From the NCBI RefSeq assembly GCF_014174215.1, contig NZ_JABEQL010000001.1, forward strand, positions 248,001 to 312,000: a stretch of DNA of 64,000 nucleotides, in the 5' to 3' direction. The notes beneath the pieces were generated by a model, which saw nothing but the letters and a program-made list of their open reading frames with translations, was not told the origin of the DNA and ran no database searches. The translations under genes were made by a program, and so were the position numbers. Positions 15,809-23,674 of this stretch are shown piece by piece. Source of the stretch: Gluconacetobacter tumulicola. GTDB lineage: Bacteria; Pseudomonadota; Alphaproteobacteria; Acetobacterales; Acetobacteraceae. How positions within the stretch are numbered: position 1 is the first letter of the stretch; every line of letters starts with the position of its first letter.

Positions 15809-18585
15809 GGCTCCTGCTTCCGGATCAGCAGCCGCGCACCCAGCATGCAGCCCATCGCCGAGGCCGCCAGCACCAGATAGGCGGTGGTGAACGTCGCAGC
15901 CCCCACCCCCTTGGTGAAACTGCCCAGGCTGATGATCTGAAACCACCCGGCGGGAAAGACCACGCCGACCCCATAACCCAGGCCCGACAGGGTCGAGACC
16001 GGATAGAGCAGGCCCGAGAAATTGACACCGGGAATCAGGCAGATCAGCGCGGCTCCGAAGATCGCCGCCACCTGCGACGTCGTAAAGGCCGAAACCAGCA
16101 GCCCCAGCCCGGTCGCCGCGAACAGATACAGCAACGCCCCCACCGACAGCGCGAGCAGCGACCCTTTCAGCGGCACGCCCAGGCACGTCACCGACAGCAG
16201 CACCAGCGCCGCATAGGCCACCAGCGCCACCAGCACATAGGGCATCTGCTTGCCCAGCAGATACTGCCCAACCGTGGCCGGCGAGGCGTAGAGATTCATG
16301 ATCGAGCCGATTTCCTTCTCCCGGACCACGCCCAGCGCCGTCAGCATGGTCGGAATCAGGATCAGCGCCAGCATGATGATTCCGGGCGTTATGGCGTAAA
16401 CACTGCGGAATTCCTGATTATAGACAAAGCGCGGCAGTACCTGGACCGGCAATGGGTCCAGCCGGATCACCCCCTTCTCGCGCATCATGGCCTGCTCGTA
16501 CTGCATGACCACCCCTTCGGCATACGCGCGGATATTCGCGCCGAGGAACGGCACCGCCCCGTCGATCGCAAGCCCCACCGCCGGGTCCCGCCCGGCCGCC
16601 ACATCGCGGCCGAAGGCGGCGGGAATATCGATCCCGATATCCACCTCCCCACGCCGCAGCCGCGCCTCCAGCGCGTCACGATCCGGCGACGAAGCCTGCT
16701 GCACGAAATAGGGCGATCCCTGGAACTGCTCCACCAGCTCCCGGCTGGCCTGCGTGTGGTCATGATCGCAGACCGTGAAACGGATCGTGTTCACGTCGAA
16801 TGAAATGCTGAAGACCGCAATCAGCAACAGCACGACCGGCCCACCCACGGCAAACAGCAGCCGCAGCCGGTCGCGCAGCAATTCCACCGCCTCGCGCCGA
16901 CCGAACGCATAGGCCCGCGCCACCCAGCCACCGATCCCCGTCGCCGGCACGTGCCGACCGGTCGCGGCCATGGCGGGGGCGGATGCCTCCCCCACCGGCA
17001 CGCTGTCCTTGTCCCCTGCCATGGCCTCTTCCAGGCAGGCGACAAAGGCATCCTCCAGCGTCGCCGCATGCCGCGCCTGCACCAGCGCCTCCGGCGCGCC
17101 CACCGCCAGCACCCGGCCACGATGCATGAACGAGATCCGGTCGCAGCGCGCGGCCTCGTTCATGAAATGAGTGGAGACAAAGATCGTCACCTGCTTCCCG
17201 CGCGACAGCGCGACCAGATGTTTCCAGAACATCTCCCGCGCGGCGGGGTCCACGCCCGATGTCGGCTCGTCCAGAATCAGGATCGACGGGTCGTTGATGC
17301 ACGCCGCCGCCAGTTGCAGACGCTGGCGAATGCCCAGCGGCAATCCCCCCGGCCGCAGGTCCGCCACCCCCTCCAGCGCAAAATCCGCCAGCGCCGCCTG
17401 CGTCCGCCGCTCCGCCTCACCGGCCAAAAAACGGAAAAGCCGCGCCTGCAACACCAGATTCTGCCGAACCGTCAGCTCCTCGTACAACGAGAACGCCTGC
17501 GACATGTAACCGATGCGCATCCGGCTCTCCAGATCGCCGGCCCGCACCGGCCGGCCGAAGACCCTGGCACTGCCCTCGCTCACATCCAGCAGCCCGGTCA
17601 GCATCTTCATCGTGGTCGATTTGCCGCAGCCATTGGAGCCGAGAAACCCGAAGATCTCGCCCCGTCCGATATGAAAACTGACATGATCGACGGCAACGAA
17701 GCGCCCGAACCGCTTGGTCAGCCCATCCGCCTCGATCGCCGGCCCCCCACCGGGGTCGCGATAGGGCGGGATCGACAGCGCGGACGCTCCCGCCCGCTCG
17801 GCCTCCGGCAGCAGCGACACATAGGCTTCTTCCAGCGTGGCGCGCCCGGTACGGCGCAGGATGGACGCGGTCCGGTCGCAGGCCAGCACCCTTCCGTCAT
17901 TCATCGCCACCAGCCAGTCGAACCGCTCGGCCTCCTCCATATAGGCCGTGGAGACGATCACGCTCATGCCCGGCCGCCGGGCGCGCAACTGGTCCACCAG
18001 GGTCCAGAACTGGCGGCGCGACAGCGGATCGACGCCGGTGGTCGGCTCGTCCAGGATCAGCAGGTCCGGGTCATGTACTAGCGCACAGCACAGGCTGACC
18101 TTCTGCTTCATCCCGCCCGAAAGCTGGGCCGCCGGACGATCCGGAAAGGGCGCCAGCCCCGTCGCGTCCAGCAACTGCGCAATCCGCGCCTGCCGCGTCG
18201 CCGCATCCAGCCCGAACAGACGGGCGAAGAAATCGATATTCTCCCGCACCGACAGCGTCGGATAGAGATTCTTCCCCAATCCCTGCGGCATGAAGGCGAC
18301 ACGGCCCAGAAAAGCCTCCCGCGCCCGCCGGTCGGCCATGTCGCACCCCAGCGTCACCACCCGTCCCGCCTGCAGGCGCCGCACCCCGGCGATCAGCCCC
18401 AGCAGCGTGGATTTGCCGACCCCGTCCGGCCCGATGACGCCGATGGTCGTGCCCGCCGGCAGGTCGATCGACACCTCACGCAGCGCCTCGGCCCGCCCAT
18501 AGCGATGCCGCACACCGGCAACCCGTATCCCCGCCTCGTACGGCGCGGCAGGCGGCACGCCGGTCGGGGGCGGGGCGTCGCTCAC
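15805..18585 (-). CDS. RbbA/YhiH-like protein: two ABC ATPase domains fused to an ABC-2 permease
   Basis: 926 residues, close to the ~910 of E. coli RbbA. ATPase 1 (about residues 20-240) has Walker A GPDGVGKSTLLGL, signature LSGGMKQK and Walker B LLILDEPTTGVDP. ATPase 2 (about 285-510) has GSNGCGKSTTMKML and ILILDEPTSGVDP, but its signature reads LPLGIRQR instead of LSGGQ, so the second ATP site is degenerate. The C-terminal ~380 residues form an ABC-2 permease with a periplasmic loop and six helices (coupling motif VVREKEIGSIMNLY). E. coli RbbA was named for ribosome association, but here the adaptor, second permease and outer-membrane factor argue for export. Overlaps neighbours by 4 bp on both sides. 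Confidence 0.92.
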   Translation of the reverse strand: MSDAPPPTGVPPAAPYEAGIRVAGVRHRYGRAEALREVSIDLPAGTTIGVIGPDGVGKSTLLGLIAGVRRLQAGRVVTLGCDMADRRAREAFLGRVAFMPQGLGKNLYPTLSVRENIDFFARLFGLDAATRQARIAQLLDATGLAPFPDRPAAQLSGGMKQKVSLCCALVHDPDLLILDEPTTGVDPLSRRQFWTLVDQLRARRPGMSVIVSTAYMEEAERFDWLVAMNDGRVLACDRTASILRRTGRATLEEAYVSLLPEAERAGASALSIPPYRDPGGGPAIEADGLTKRFGRFVAVDHVSFHIGRGEIFGFLGSNGCGKSTTMKMLTGLLDVSEGSARVFGRPVRAGDLESRMRIGYMSQAFSLYEELTVRQNLVLQARLFRFLAGEAERRTQAALADFALEGVADLRPGGLPLGIRQRLQLAAACINDPSILILDEPTSGVDPAAREMFWKHLVALSRGKQVTIFVSTHFMNEAARCDRISFMHRGRVLAVGAPEALVQARHAATLEDAFVACLEEAMAGDKDSVPVGEASAPAMAATGRHVPATGIGGWVARAYAFGRREAVELLRDRLRLLFAVGGPVVLLLIAVFSISFDVNTIRFTVCDHDHTQASRELVEQFQGSPYFVQQASSPDRDALEARLRRGEVDIGIDIPAAFGRDVAAGRDPAVGLAIDGAVPFLGANIRAYAEGVVMQYEQAMMREKGVIRLDPLPVQVLPRFVYNQEFRSVYAITPGIIMLALILIPTMLTALGVVREKEIGSIMNLYASPATVGQYLLGKQMPYVLVALVAYAALVLLSVTCLGVPLKGSLLALSVGALLYLFAATGLGLLVSAFTTSQVAAIFGAALICLIPGVNFSGLLYPVSTLSGLGYGVGVVFPAGWFQIISLGSFTKGVGAATFTTAYLVLAASAMGCMLGARLLIRKQEP

Positions 18586-19592
18586 GGCGCGGCCCGATGC
18601 GCTCCGGCGGGAGATGCCGGCCAGGGCGCCGTGACCTCGGTCCGCACATAACCCTCCCCCGTCATGCCGGCCTTCAGCACCCCGCCCAGCGCCTTCTGGG
18701 CCGCCCGCTCCACCCGCAGGCGAACGCGATAGACCAGTTGCTCGCGCTCGGTCGCCGTCTCCACATATTTCGGCGTGAACTGCGCCTCGGGCGAGACATA
18801 GGAAATCCGGGCCGCGACCGGCCCGGTCTCCAGGTCATCGAACACGATCCGCGCCTCATCCCCCACGCGGAGCTGCCGGGCAACCCGCGCCGGGAAGAAG
18901 ACCGTCAGATACGGATCGACCGGGTCCAGCAGCGCATAGAGCCGCCCGCCCGCCGGCAGCACACTGCCGGCCTCGACCACGCGATATTCGATCTGCCCCG
19001 CGACCGGGGCATGGATCACCATATCCTCCACCACCACCCGCGCCTGCGCCACCATCGCCGCCGCCGCGTCCACCGCGCGACCGGCTTCCTGCACTGCCTG
19101 CGCCGCGCCGTCGCGCGCGCGCTCGGCAACGTCGAACGCCGTCTGCCGCTGCGTCACTTCCATGTCCGAGACCAGCATCTGGCGCCGCATGGTCCGGGCA
19201 TGGGCCAGCTCGTCGCCCGCCAGCAGGGCGGCCCGGGTCCGCGCCGCCAGTTCCGCCAGCGCCCGGCCCGTCGCCGCCTCGGCCTGCCCCTGCCGGGCCA
19301 TGGCCGCCGCAAGCTGGGCCCGCGCCTCTTCATCGTCTTCGCGGGCCAGTACCTGGCCCCGCACAACCATATCGCCTTCCTGTGCGTCCAGCGCACCGAC
19401 CCGCCCCGGATATTTCACCGCAACGTCGATCCGCGTCAGCTCAAGCCGCCCGTTGGAATGATACAGACCCGGCACGGACTGGTCCGCATGCGCAACCCAC
19501 AGCCACCCGATGGCACCGGCGATGATCACCAGACCGGCCACGCCGGCGGCAATGAGGATTCTCCGCGCCATCTCCGCCCGATCCCTGTTCAT
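18582..19592 (-). CDS. HlyD-family periplasmic adaptor (YhiI-like)
   Basis: Membrane-fusion protein of 336 residues, with an N-terminal transmembrane helix (about residues 13-35, a possible alternative start is the ATG at 19571). A lipoyl half, RIDVAVKYPGRVGALDAQEGDMV, is followed by a long Ala/Arg-rich coiled coil (about 85-185) and a second lipoyl half, VIHAPVAGQIEYRVVEAGSVLP. It is the equivalent of E. coli YhiI, which lies beside rbbA and yhhJ. It should link the ABC exporter encoded next to the outer-membrane factor. Only 12 bases separate it from the upstream MFS gene, so it may be read from the same long transcript. Confidence 0.9.
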   Translation of the reverse strand: MNRDRAEMARRILIAAGVAGLVIIAGAIGWLWVAHADQSVPGLYHSNGRLELTRIDVAVKYPGRVGALDAQEGDMVVRGQVLAREDDEEARAQLAAAMARQGQAEAATGRALAELAARTRAALLAGDELAHARTMRRQMLVSDMEVTQRQTAFDVAERARDGAAQAVQEAGRAVDAAAAMVAQARVVVEDMVIHAPVAGQIEYRVVEAGSVLPAGGRLYALLDPVDPYLTVFFPARVARQLRVGDEARIVFDDLETGPVAARISYVSPEAQFTPKYVETATEREQLVYRVRLRVERAAQKALGGVLKAGMTGEGYVRTEVTAPWPASPAGAHRAAP

Positions 19593-19604
19593 CCCGATCC
19601 GACA

Positions 19605-20882
19605 CTACCCCGCCCGCACCGCCGCTCCGGTCTCGCGGAGAAACAGGGCCACCACGCCGGCCAGCACGATCCCCACTACGCCGACCGAAAATCCCTCACG
19701 AAAGACCGTCTCCGTCAGTCCCCCGGCGCCGGCCAGCCTCTGCAGGAACCATCCGAACAGCGGCGACGCCACCGCACTCATGACGAACACCAGGAAATTG
19801 ATCGCCCCCGTGGCGCTGCCCTTCACACTGTCGGGATTGACCTCCTTGATGACGCTATAGGGGATCATCGCCGCACCCGACGCAAAGCCGAGGATGAAGG
19901 CCAGGATGTAAGGCGGGAAAAATCCGGGCGGCGGATAGATGATCGCGGCCGAGGACAGCAGCATCGCCACGATGCCGCCGAACAGCACCGGCTTCCGGCG
20001 CCCCAGATGATCGGCCAGATACCCCAAAATAGGGCAGCCGAAGACCCAGCCGATCGGCACCATCGCCGCCCGGCTGACGGCCTCGTGGTAGCTCATGTGC
20101 CACCCATGCGTCATGAAGGACACGCCCCACGTCATGCTGCCCACCGTGGTCGGCAGGAACAGCAGGCCCGAACACAGGCCGCACAGCCAGGATTGCGGGT
20201 TGCCCAGCACGACCCTGTAGGGCGCCATCATCGACCCCTGCCCGCCCGACGCGCTCTTTTCCTGACGCGGCGTGCCCAGGAAGATGGCCACCGCCACAAT
20301 CGCCGTCGCCACCCCGGCATAGACCCAGAACGACCGCCAGGTCACGACGCCATGGATCAGCCACGCCACGGTGGACTGCCCCATCGCCCCGCCGAGCATG
20401 CCCACACACTGGGTCACGCCGATCGCGGTCGCCAGATAACGCGCCGGAAAACCGTGCGAGGCCAGATAGACCGCGCCCACGAAGGCAAAGGCCGCCCCGG
20501 CGCCCTGCAACAGGCGCCCCAGCTCCGCCATCCAGACCGGCCCGGCGCCGAACATGGCGATCCCCACGGCCAGCACCAGCGTGCCGACCGGGATCGCCAG
20601 CTTGGCACCCCACCGGTCCATCGACGCGCCGGAGATCAGCGAGCAGGCCGAATAAGTATAGTAATACAGCCCCAGCAACGACCCCAGACCCGCCGTCGTC
20701 AGCCCCATGGTGGCGGTCAGCTCGTCCATCATGACGCTGGGCGCCGAGCGGACGGAATATTGCAGGAAATAGAACAGCAGGCAGAACGCCCAGGCAAGGA
20801 TATAGCCGGGCTGAAAGGCCCCTTTCGCCTGCACGCCGCCCGATGGCGGCGCGGATGGCGGCAACGTGGAAACCATATTCAT
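19605..20882 (-). CDS. MFS transporter
   Basis: Major facilitator protein of 425 residues with 12 predicted helices. The MFS loop motif between helices 2 and 3 reads GASMDRWGAKLAIPVGT, and the equivalent in the second half is GYLADHLGRRKPVLFGG. The N-terminal ~25 residues are a Pro/Ser-rich cytoplasmic tail. It is the distal gene of the operon carrying the phosphotransacetylase fusion and pyruvate oxidoreductase, so export or uptake of an organic acid is possible, but nothing in the sequence names the substrate. Confidence 0.88.
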   Translation of the reverse strand: MNMVSTLPPSAPPSGGVQAKGAFQPGYILAWAFCLLFYFLQYSVRSAPSVMMDELTATMGLTTAGLGSLLGLYYYTYSACSLISGASMDRWGAKLAIPVGTLVLAVGIAMFGAGPVWMAELGRLLQGAGAAFAFVGAVYLASHGFPARYLATAIGVTQCVGMLGGAMGQSTVAWLIHGVVTWRSFWVYAGVATAIVAVAIFLGTPRQEKSASGGQGSMMAPYRVVLGNPQSWLCGLCSGLLFLPTTVGSMTWGVSFMTHGWHMSYHEAVSRAAMVPIGWVFGCPILGYLADHLGRRKPVLFGGIVAMLLSSAAIIYPPPGFFPPYILAFILGFASGAAMIPYSVIKEVNPDSVKGSATGAINFLVFVMSAVASPLFGWFLQRLAGAGGLTETVFREGFSVGVVGIVLAGVVALFLRETGAAVRAG

Positions 20883-20968
20883 CGGCGTATCCTCCCCTCG
20901 CCAGGCGATGGCGGGTTTTTGTTATTGTACCGAATCGAAAAGGACTCCTCCACGCAGGGAGGCCGGAA

Positions 20969-22336
20969 TCACGTCATGCCATGGGCCATGATCAGGGCGA
21001 TGGCGCAGGAAGTCAGCCGGGCCTGCTCGGAATCCGCGCGGCTGGTCAGGATCACCGGCACCTTCGCGCCCAGCACCACGCCGGCGGCGTCCGCACCGGC
21101 CAGGAAGGACAATTCCTTGGCCAGCATATTCCCCGCCTCCAGGGTCGGGACGATCACGATATCCGCCTGCCCGGCCACAGGAGATTCGATATGCTTGATC
21201 TTGGCGGCATTCAGGTTCACCGCATTGTCGAAGGCCAGCGGGCCATCCACAATCCCGCCGGTAATCTGCTTGCGGTCCGCCATCTTCGACAGCACGGCCG
21301 CATCCAGCGTCGACTGGATCGCCGGGTTGACGGTCTCCACCGCCGACAGGATGGCAACGCGCGGTTCCGCCAGCCCCAGCACATGCGCGAAATCGATCAC
21401 GTTCTGCACGATGTCATGCTTGGCCCGCACATCGGGCGCGATGTTCACGACCGCATCGCTGATCATCAGCAGCCGGTCGTAGAACGGCACATCCATGACA
21501 AAGACATGGCTCAGCCGCCGCTCGCCGCACAGACCGGTCGGGCGCGCCACGACCTCATGCAGCAGCACGTCGGTATGCACCGCCCCCTTCATCAGCATCC
21601 GTGCCCGACCCGACCGCACCAGTGCGACAGCCTGGGCCGAGGCCGTATGCGGGTCCTCGGCCTCGACGATCTCCAGCCCCTCGATCGACAGGCCGGATTC
21701 CTTGGCGACGGACTCGATCAGCGCCTTCGGCCCGACCAGGATCGGCTGCCCCAGGCAGCGCTTGGCGGCATCGCAGGCCGAGCGCAGCGACAGATCGTCG
21801 CACGGATAGGCCACCGCGATCGGCAGGACCGGCAACTGGGCCGCCTTCTCGCACAGGGCGCGAAAGCGGCGATGCGTGACGATATGCTCGAACGACGAAC
21901 AGGCCATCATCACCGATTGCGGCGCCTCGGGCGCCACGATCTGCATCGTGCCCCGCGCAACCTCGCCCCCATCCTGCCGCACGCAGACGAATGACAGGTC
22001 GAGCAGCGCATCCGTCTCGTGCTTCGCCATCACCTGGCAGGTGACGACGACCTGGTCGCCGACCGACAATCCGCCTTCCAGCGTCAGCGCATAGCTGCGC
22101 ACCACACTGCCGACCCCCGGAAAACGCGTGCTGACCAGCCGCATGACCAGAATGCCGATCCACACGCTCGCCACCGACTGGCTGACCGAGGCCGTCTCCA
22201 CCCCGGCCCCATCGGGCTGCCATCCGCCCAGCAGGTCCGCATTGTCGCGTGTCAGGATCTCGGTCAGATCGGATTTCTCGCCGACCGCGATATCCTTGAA
22301 CAACCGGTTGGTCACAAGTTCCTGAGTCTCATCCAC
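20969..22336 (-). CDS. MaoC hotdog-phosphate acetyl/butyryltransferase fusion
   Basis: 455-residue bifunctional protein. Residues ~1-135 form a MaoC-like hotdog domain (enoyl-CoA hydratase type). The rest is a PTA/PTB acyltransferase with FEHIVTHRRFRALCEKAA, PILVGPKALIESVA, ARMLMKGAVHTDVLL and VNPAIQSTLDAAVLSKMAD. PTA-type enzymes exchange CoA for phosphate on acetyl- or butyryl-CoA. With the pyruvate oxidoreductase upstream this gives pyruvate to acetyl-CoA to acetyl-phosphate. No acetate kinase gene is visible in the window. It starts with GTG, preceded by AAAGGAAT. The fusion architecture is a recognised one in Proteobacteria. Confidence 0.9.
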   Translation of the reverse strand: MDETQELVTNRLFKDIAVGEKSDLTEILTRDNADLLGGWQPDGAGVETASVSQSVASVWIGILVMRLVSTRFPGVGSVVRSYALTLEGGLSVGDQVVVTCQVMAKHETDALLDLSFVCVRQDGGEVARGTMQIVAPEAPQSVMMACSSFEHIVTHRRFRALCEKAAQLPVLPIAVAYPCDDLSLRSACDAAKRCLGQPILVGPKALIESVAKESGLSIEGLEIVEAEDPHTASAQAVALVRSGRARMLMKGAVHTDVLLHEVVARPTGLCGERRLSHVFVMDVPFYDRLLMISDAVVNIAPDVRAKHDIVQNVIDFAHVLGLAEPRVAILSAVETVNPAIQSTLDAAVLSKMADRKQITGGIVDGPLAFDNAVNLNAAKIKHIESPVAGQADIVIVPTLEAGNMLAKELSFLAGADAAGVVLGAKVPVILTSRADSEQARLTSCAIALIMAHGMT

Positions 22337-22370
22337 CAGCTTTATTCCTTTGGACAGAAGGGCCGAACGA

Positions 22371-22439
22371 TCAATTCCCCGTCATGATACCGGTGAACAG
22401 ATGGGCCGCGTTGATCCCGGTCAAATCGATCCCGCCCAT
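22371..22439 (-). CDS. Possible 22-residue peptide
   Basis: Short open frame starting ATG 7 bases after the stop of the DHOD-like gene and ending 34 bases before the phosphotransacetylase fusion. The product begins MGGIDLTGINAAHLF and is a plausible amphipathic/hydrophobic microprotein. Upstream AAAAGCGAG is a weak ribosome-binding site. Its placement in an otherwise unexplained intra-operonic gap is the main support; coding is unproven. Confidence 0.3.
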   Translation of the reverse strand: MGGIDLTGINAAHLFTGIMTGN

Positions 22440-22446
22440 CTCGCTT

Positions 22447-23457
22447 TTATAATTGAGACGCCGCCTGCGCGTCATAGCTGGTCAGGATCGTCCGGTACTG
22501 GGCACGCAGGAACTGCGCCGCCTCGTCAGGCTGCCCTCCGGCCGCAAGCTGCCCCTTGAAGGACGCGACCGACTCATGGCCCCGGCGCTCCATCCAGCCC
22601 CGCAGCGCCCCCAGCAGCGTGGCCAGGTGCCCCGGCCCATGGCGCAGCAGCGCGGAAGTGGTCATGACCGCATCCGCGCCCGCCAGCAGGTATTTCACCA
22701 CGTCCCCACCGCTCCAGACCCCGGTCGAAGCCGCGATCGATGTCGGGATGCGCCGCGCCAGCAGCCCGACCCACATCAGCGGCAAGCGGATGTCGTACGG
22801 ATTGCTCAGATGCAGATCATCACGCGCCGTCAGCGCCGCCAGATCGACGTCGGGACCATAGAACCGGTTGAACAGCACCAGCCCGTCCGCACCTTCTTCG
22901 GCAAACCGCGCCGCCATATGACCGGGCGCGCTGAAGAAGGGCGCCATCTTCACGCTCACCGGCACACCCACCGCCGCCTTCACCCGGCGCAGGATCTCCA
23001 GCGCCGCCGCCTCGACCGAGGGGCCGCTTTCCATCGGGTCGGCCGGCACGCGATAGATATTCAGTTCGATCGCCGACGCCCCCGCCTGCTCCAGCTTGCG
23101 GGCGAAATCGACCCACCCGCTGGCCGAACAGCCATTCAGGCTGGCGATGATCGGCACCCCCGCCCGCTCGGCGGCCCGCCGCAGCGTCTCCAACCGCCCG
23201 TCCAGCACATTGCCGCCGGGGGCCGGCGGCAGATAGCCCGCCGCTTCCGGCTGGCAATCGGTGCCCAGATCCATCATGGCCGCCTCGGCCAGTTCCTCGG
23301 CGATGATCTGTTCCTCGAAGATCGACGACAGGACAATCGCCGCCGCCCCCGCATCCGCCAGCCGCAAAATGCCATCCAGCTCGGCACTGAGCGGCGACGC
23401 CGAAGCGACAATCGGATGCTTCAGCTCAAGACCGAGATAAGTCGTGCTCAAATCCAT
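22447..23457 (-). CDS. Dihydroorotate dehydrogenase-like flavoprotein
   Basis: 336-residue TIM-barrel flavoprotein of the DHODH/DPD family. It starts MDLSTTYLGLELKHPIVASASPLS and includes GVPIIASLNGCSASGWVDFA, VPVSVKMAPFFS, and FMN-site segments near IAASTGVWSGGDVVKYLLAGADAVM. Ribosome-binding site GGAGAGAG precedes the ATG at 23457. It differs from housekeeping PyrD in size and in its operon, between pyruvate:ferredoxin oxidoreductase and phosphotransacetylase. Such DHOD-like proteins often accompany PFOR genes, but the substrate is not established; it may not act in pyrimidine synthesis. Confidence 0.88.
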   Translation of the reverse strand: MDLSTTYLGLELKHPIVASASPLSAELDGILRLADAGAAAIVLSSIFEEQIIAEELAEAAMMDLGTDCQPEAAGYLPPAPGGNVLDGRLETLRRAAERAGVPIIASLNGCSASGWVDFARKLEQAGASAIELNIYRVPADPMESGPSVEAAALEILRRVKAAVGVPVSVKMAPFFSAPGHMAARFAEEGADGLVLFNRFYGPDVDLAALTARDDLHLSNPYDIRLPLMWVGLLARRIPTSIAASTGVWSGGDVVKYLLAGADAVMTTSALLRHGPGHLATLLGALRGWMERRGHESVASFKGQLAAGGQPDEAAQFLRAQYRTILTSYDAQAASQL

Positions 23458-23510
23458 ATCTTTAACTCTCTCCGCTAGCGGATTCCTGGAACCCCGCGAA
23501 ACGCACGCGC

Positions 23511-23674
23511 AGTTTTGGGCCGGAAACGTGGGCTGGTGAGCGAGAGCGGCCCAAAGGGCCGCGCCCGTCGTGTGTCCGCGAGCACCGGAGCGGAGCGGCC
23601 TTGATGGCCGTGAGCACCGGAGCACAGCGGACGCGCGCCGGATCGCCACCAGCGCGCGTTTACGGCCCAAAACT
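23511..23674. repeat. Inverted-repeat intergenic element, copy 2
   Basis: 164-bp segment with inverted ends: AGTTTTGGGC at 23511-23520 and its complement at 23665-23674, extended with few mismatches to about 28 bp through GCTGGTG (23532-23538). The core at 23580-23618 (GAGCACCGGAGCGG, then CGGCCTTGATGGCC, then GTGAGCACCG) matches the element at 7754-7916 almost base for base, in the same orientation relative to the flanking operon. It overlaps the last base of the nifJ-like stop codon region and separates it from the DHOD-like gene. Outer ends differ between the two copies. Confidence 0.72.

Noticed and set aside
18597-21482. A 961-codon open frame antisense to the HlyD and MFS genes
   Set aside because: Antisense artefact of GC-rich sequence; the genes on the minus strand are clear family members.
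22447-23457. Housekeeping dihydroorotate dehydrogenase pyrD
   Set aside because: Different N-terminus and context with PFOR; assigned only as DHOD-like.
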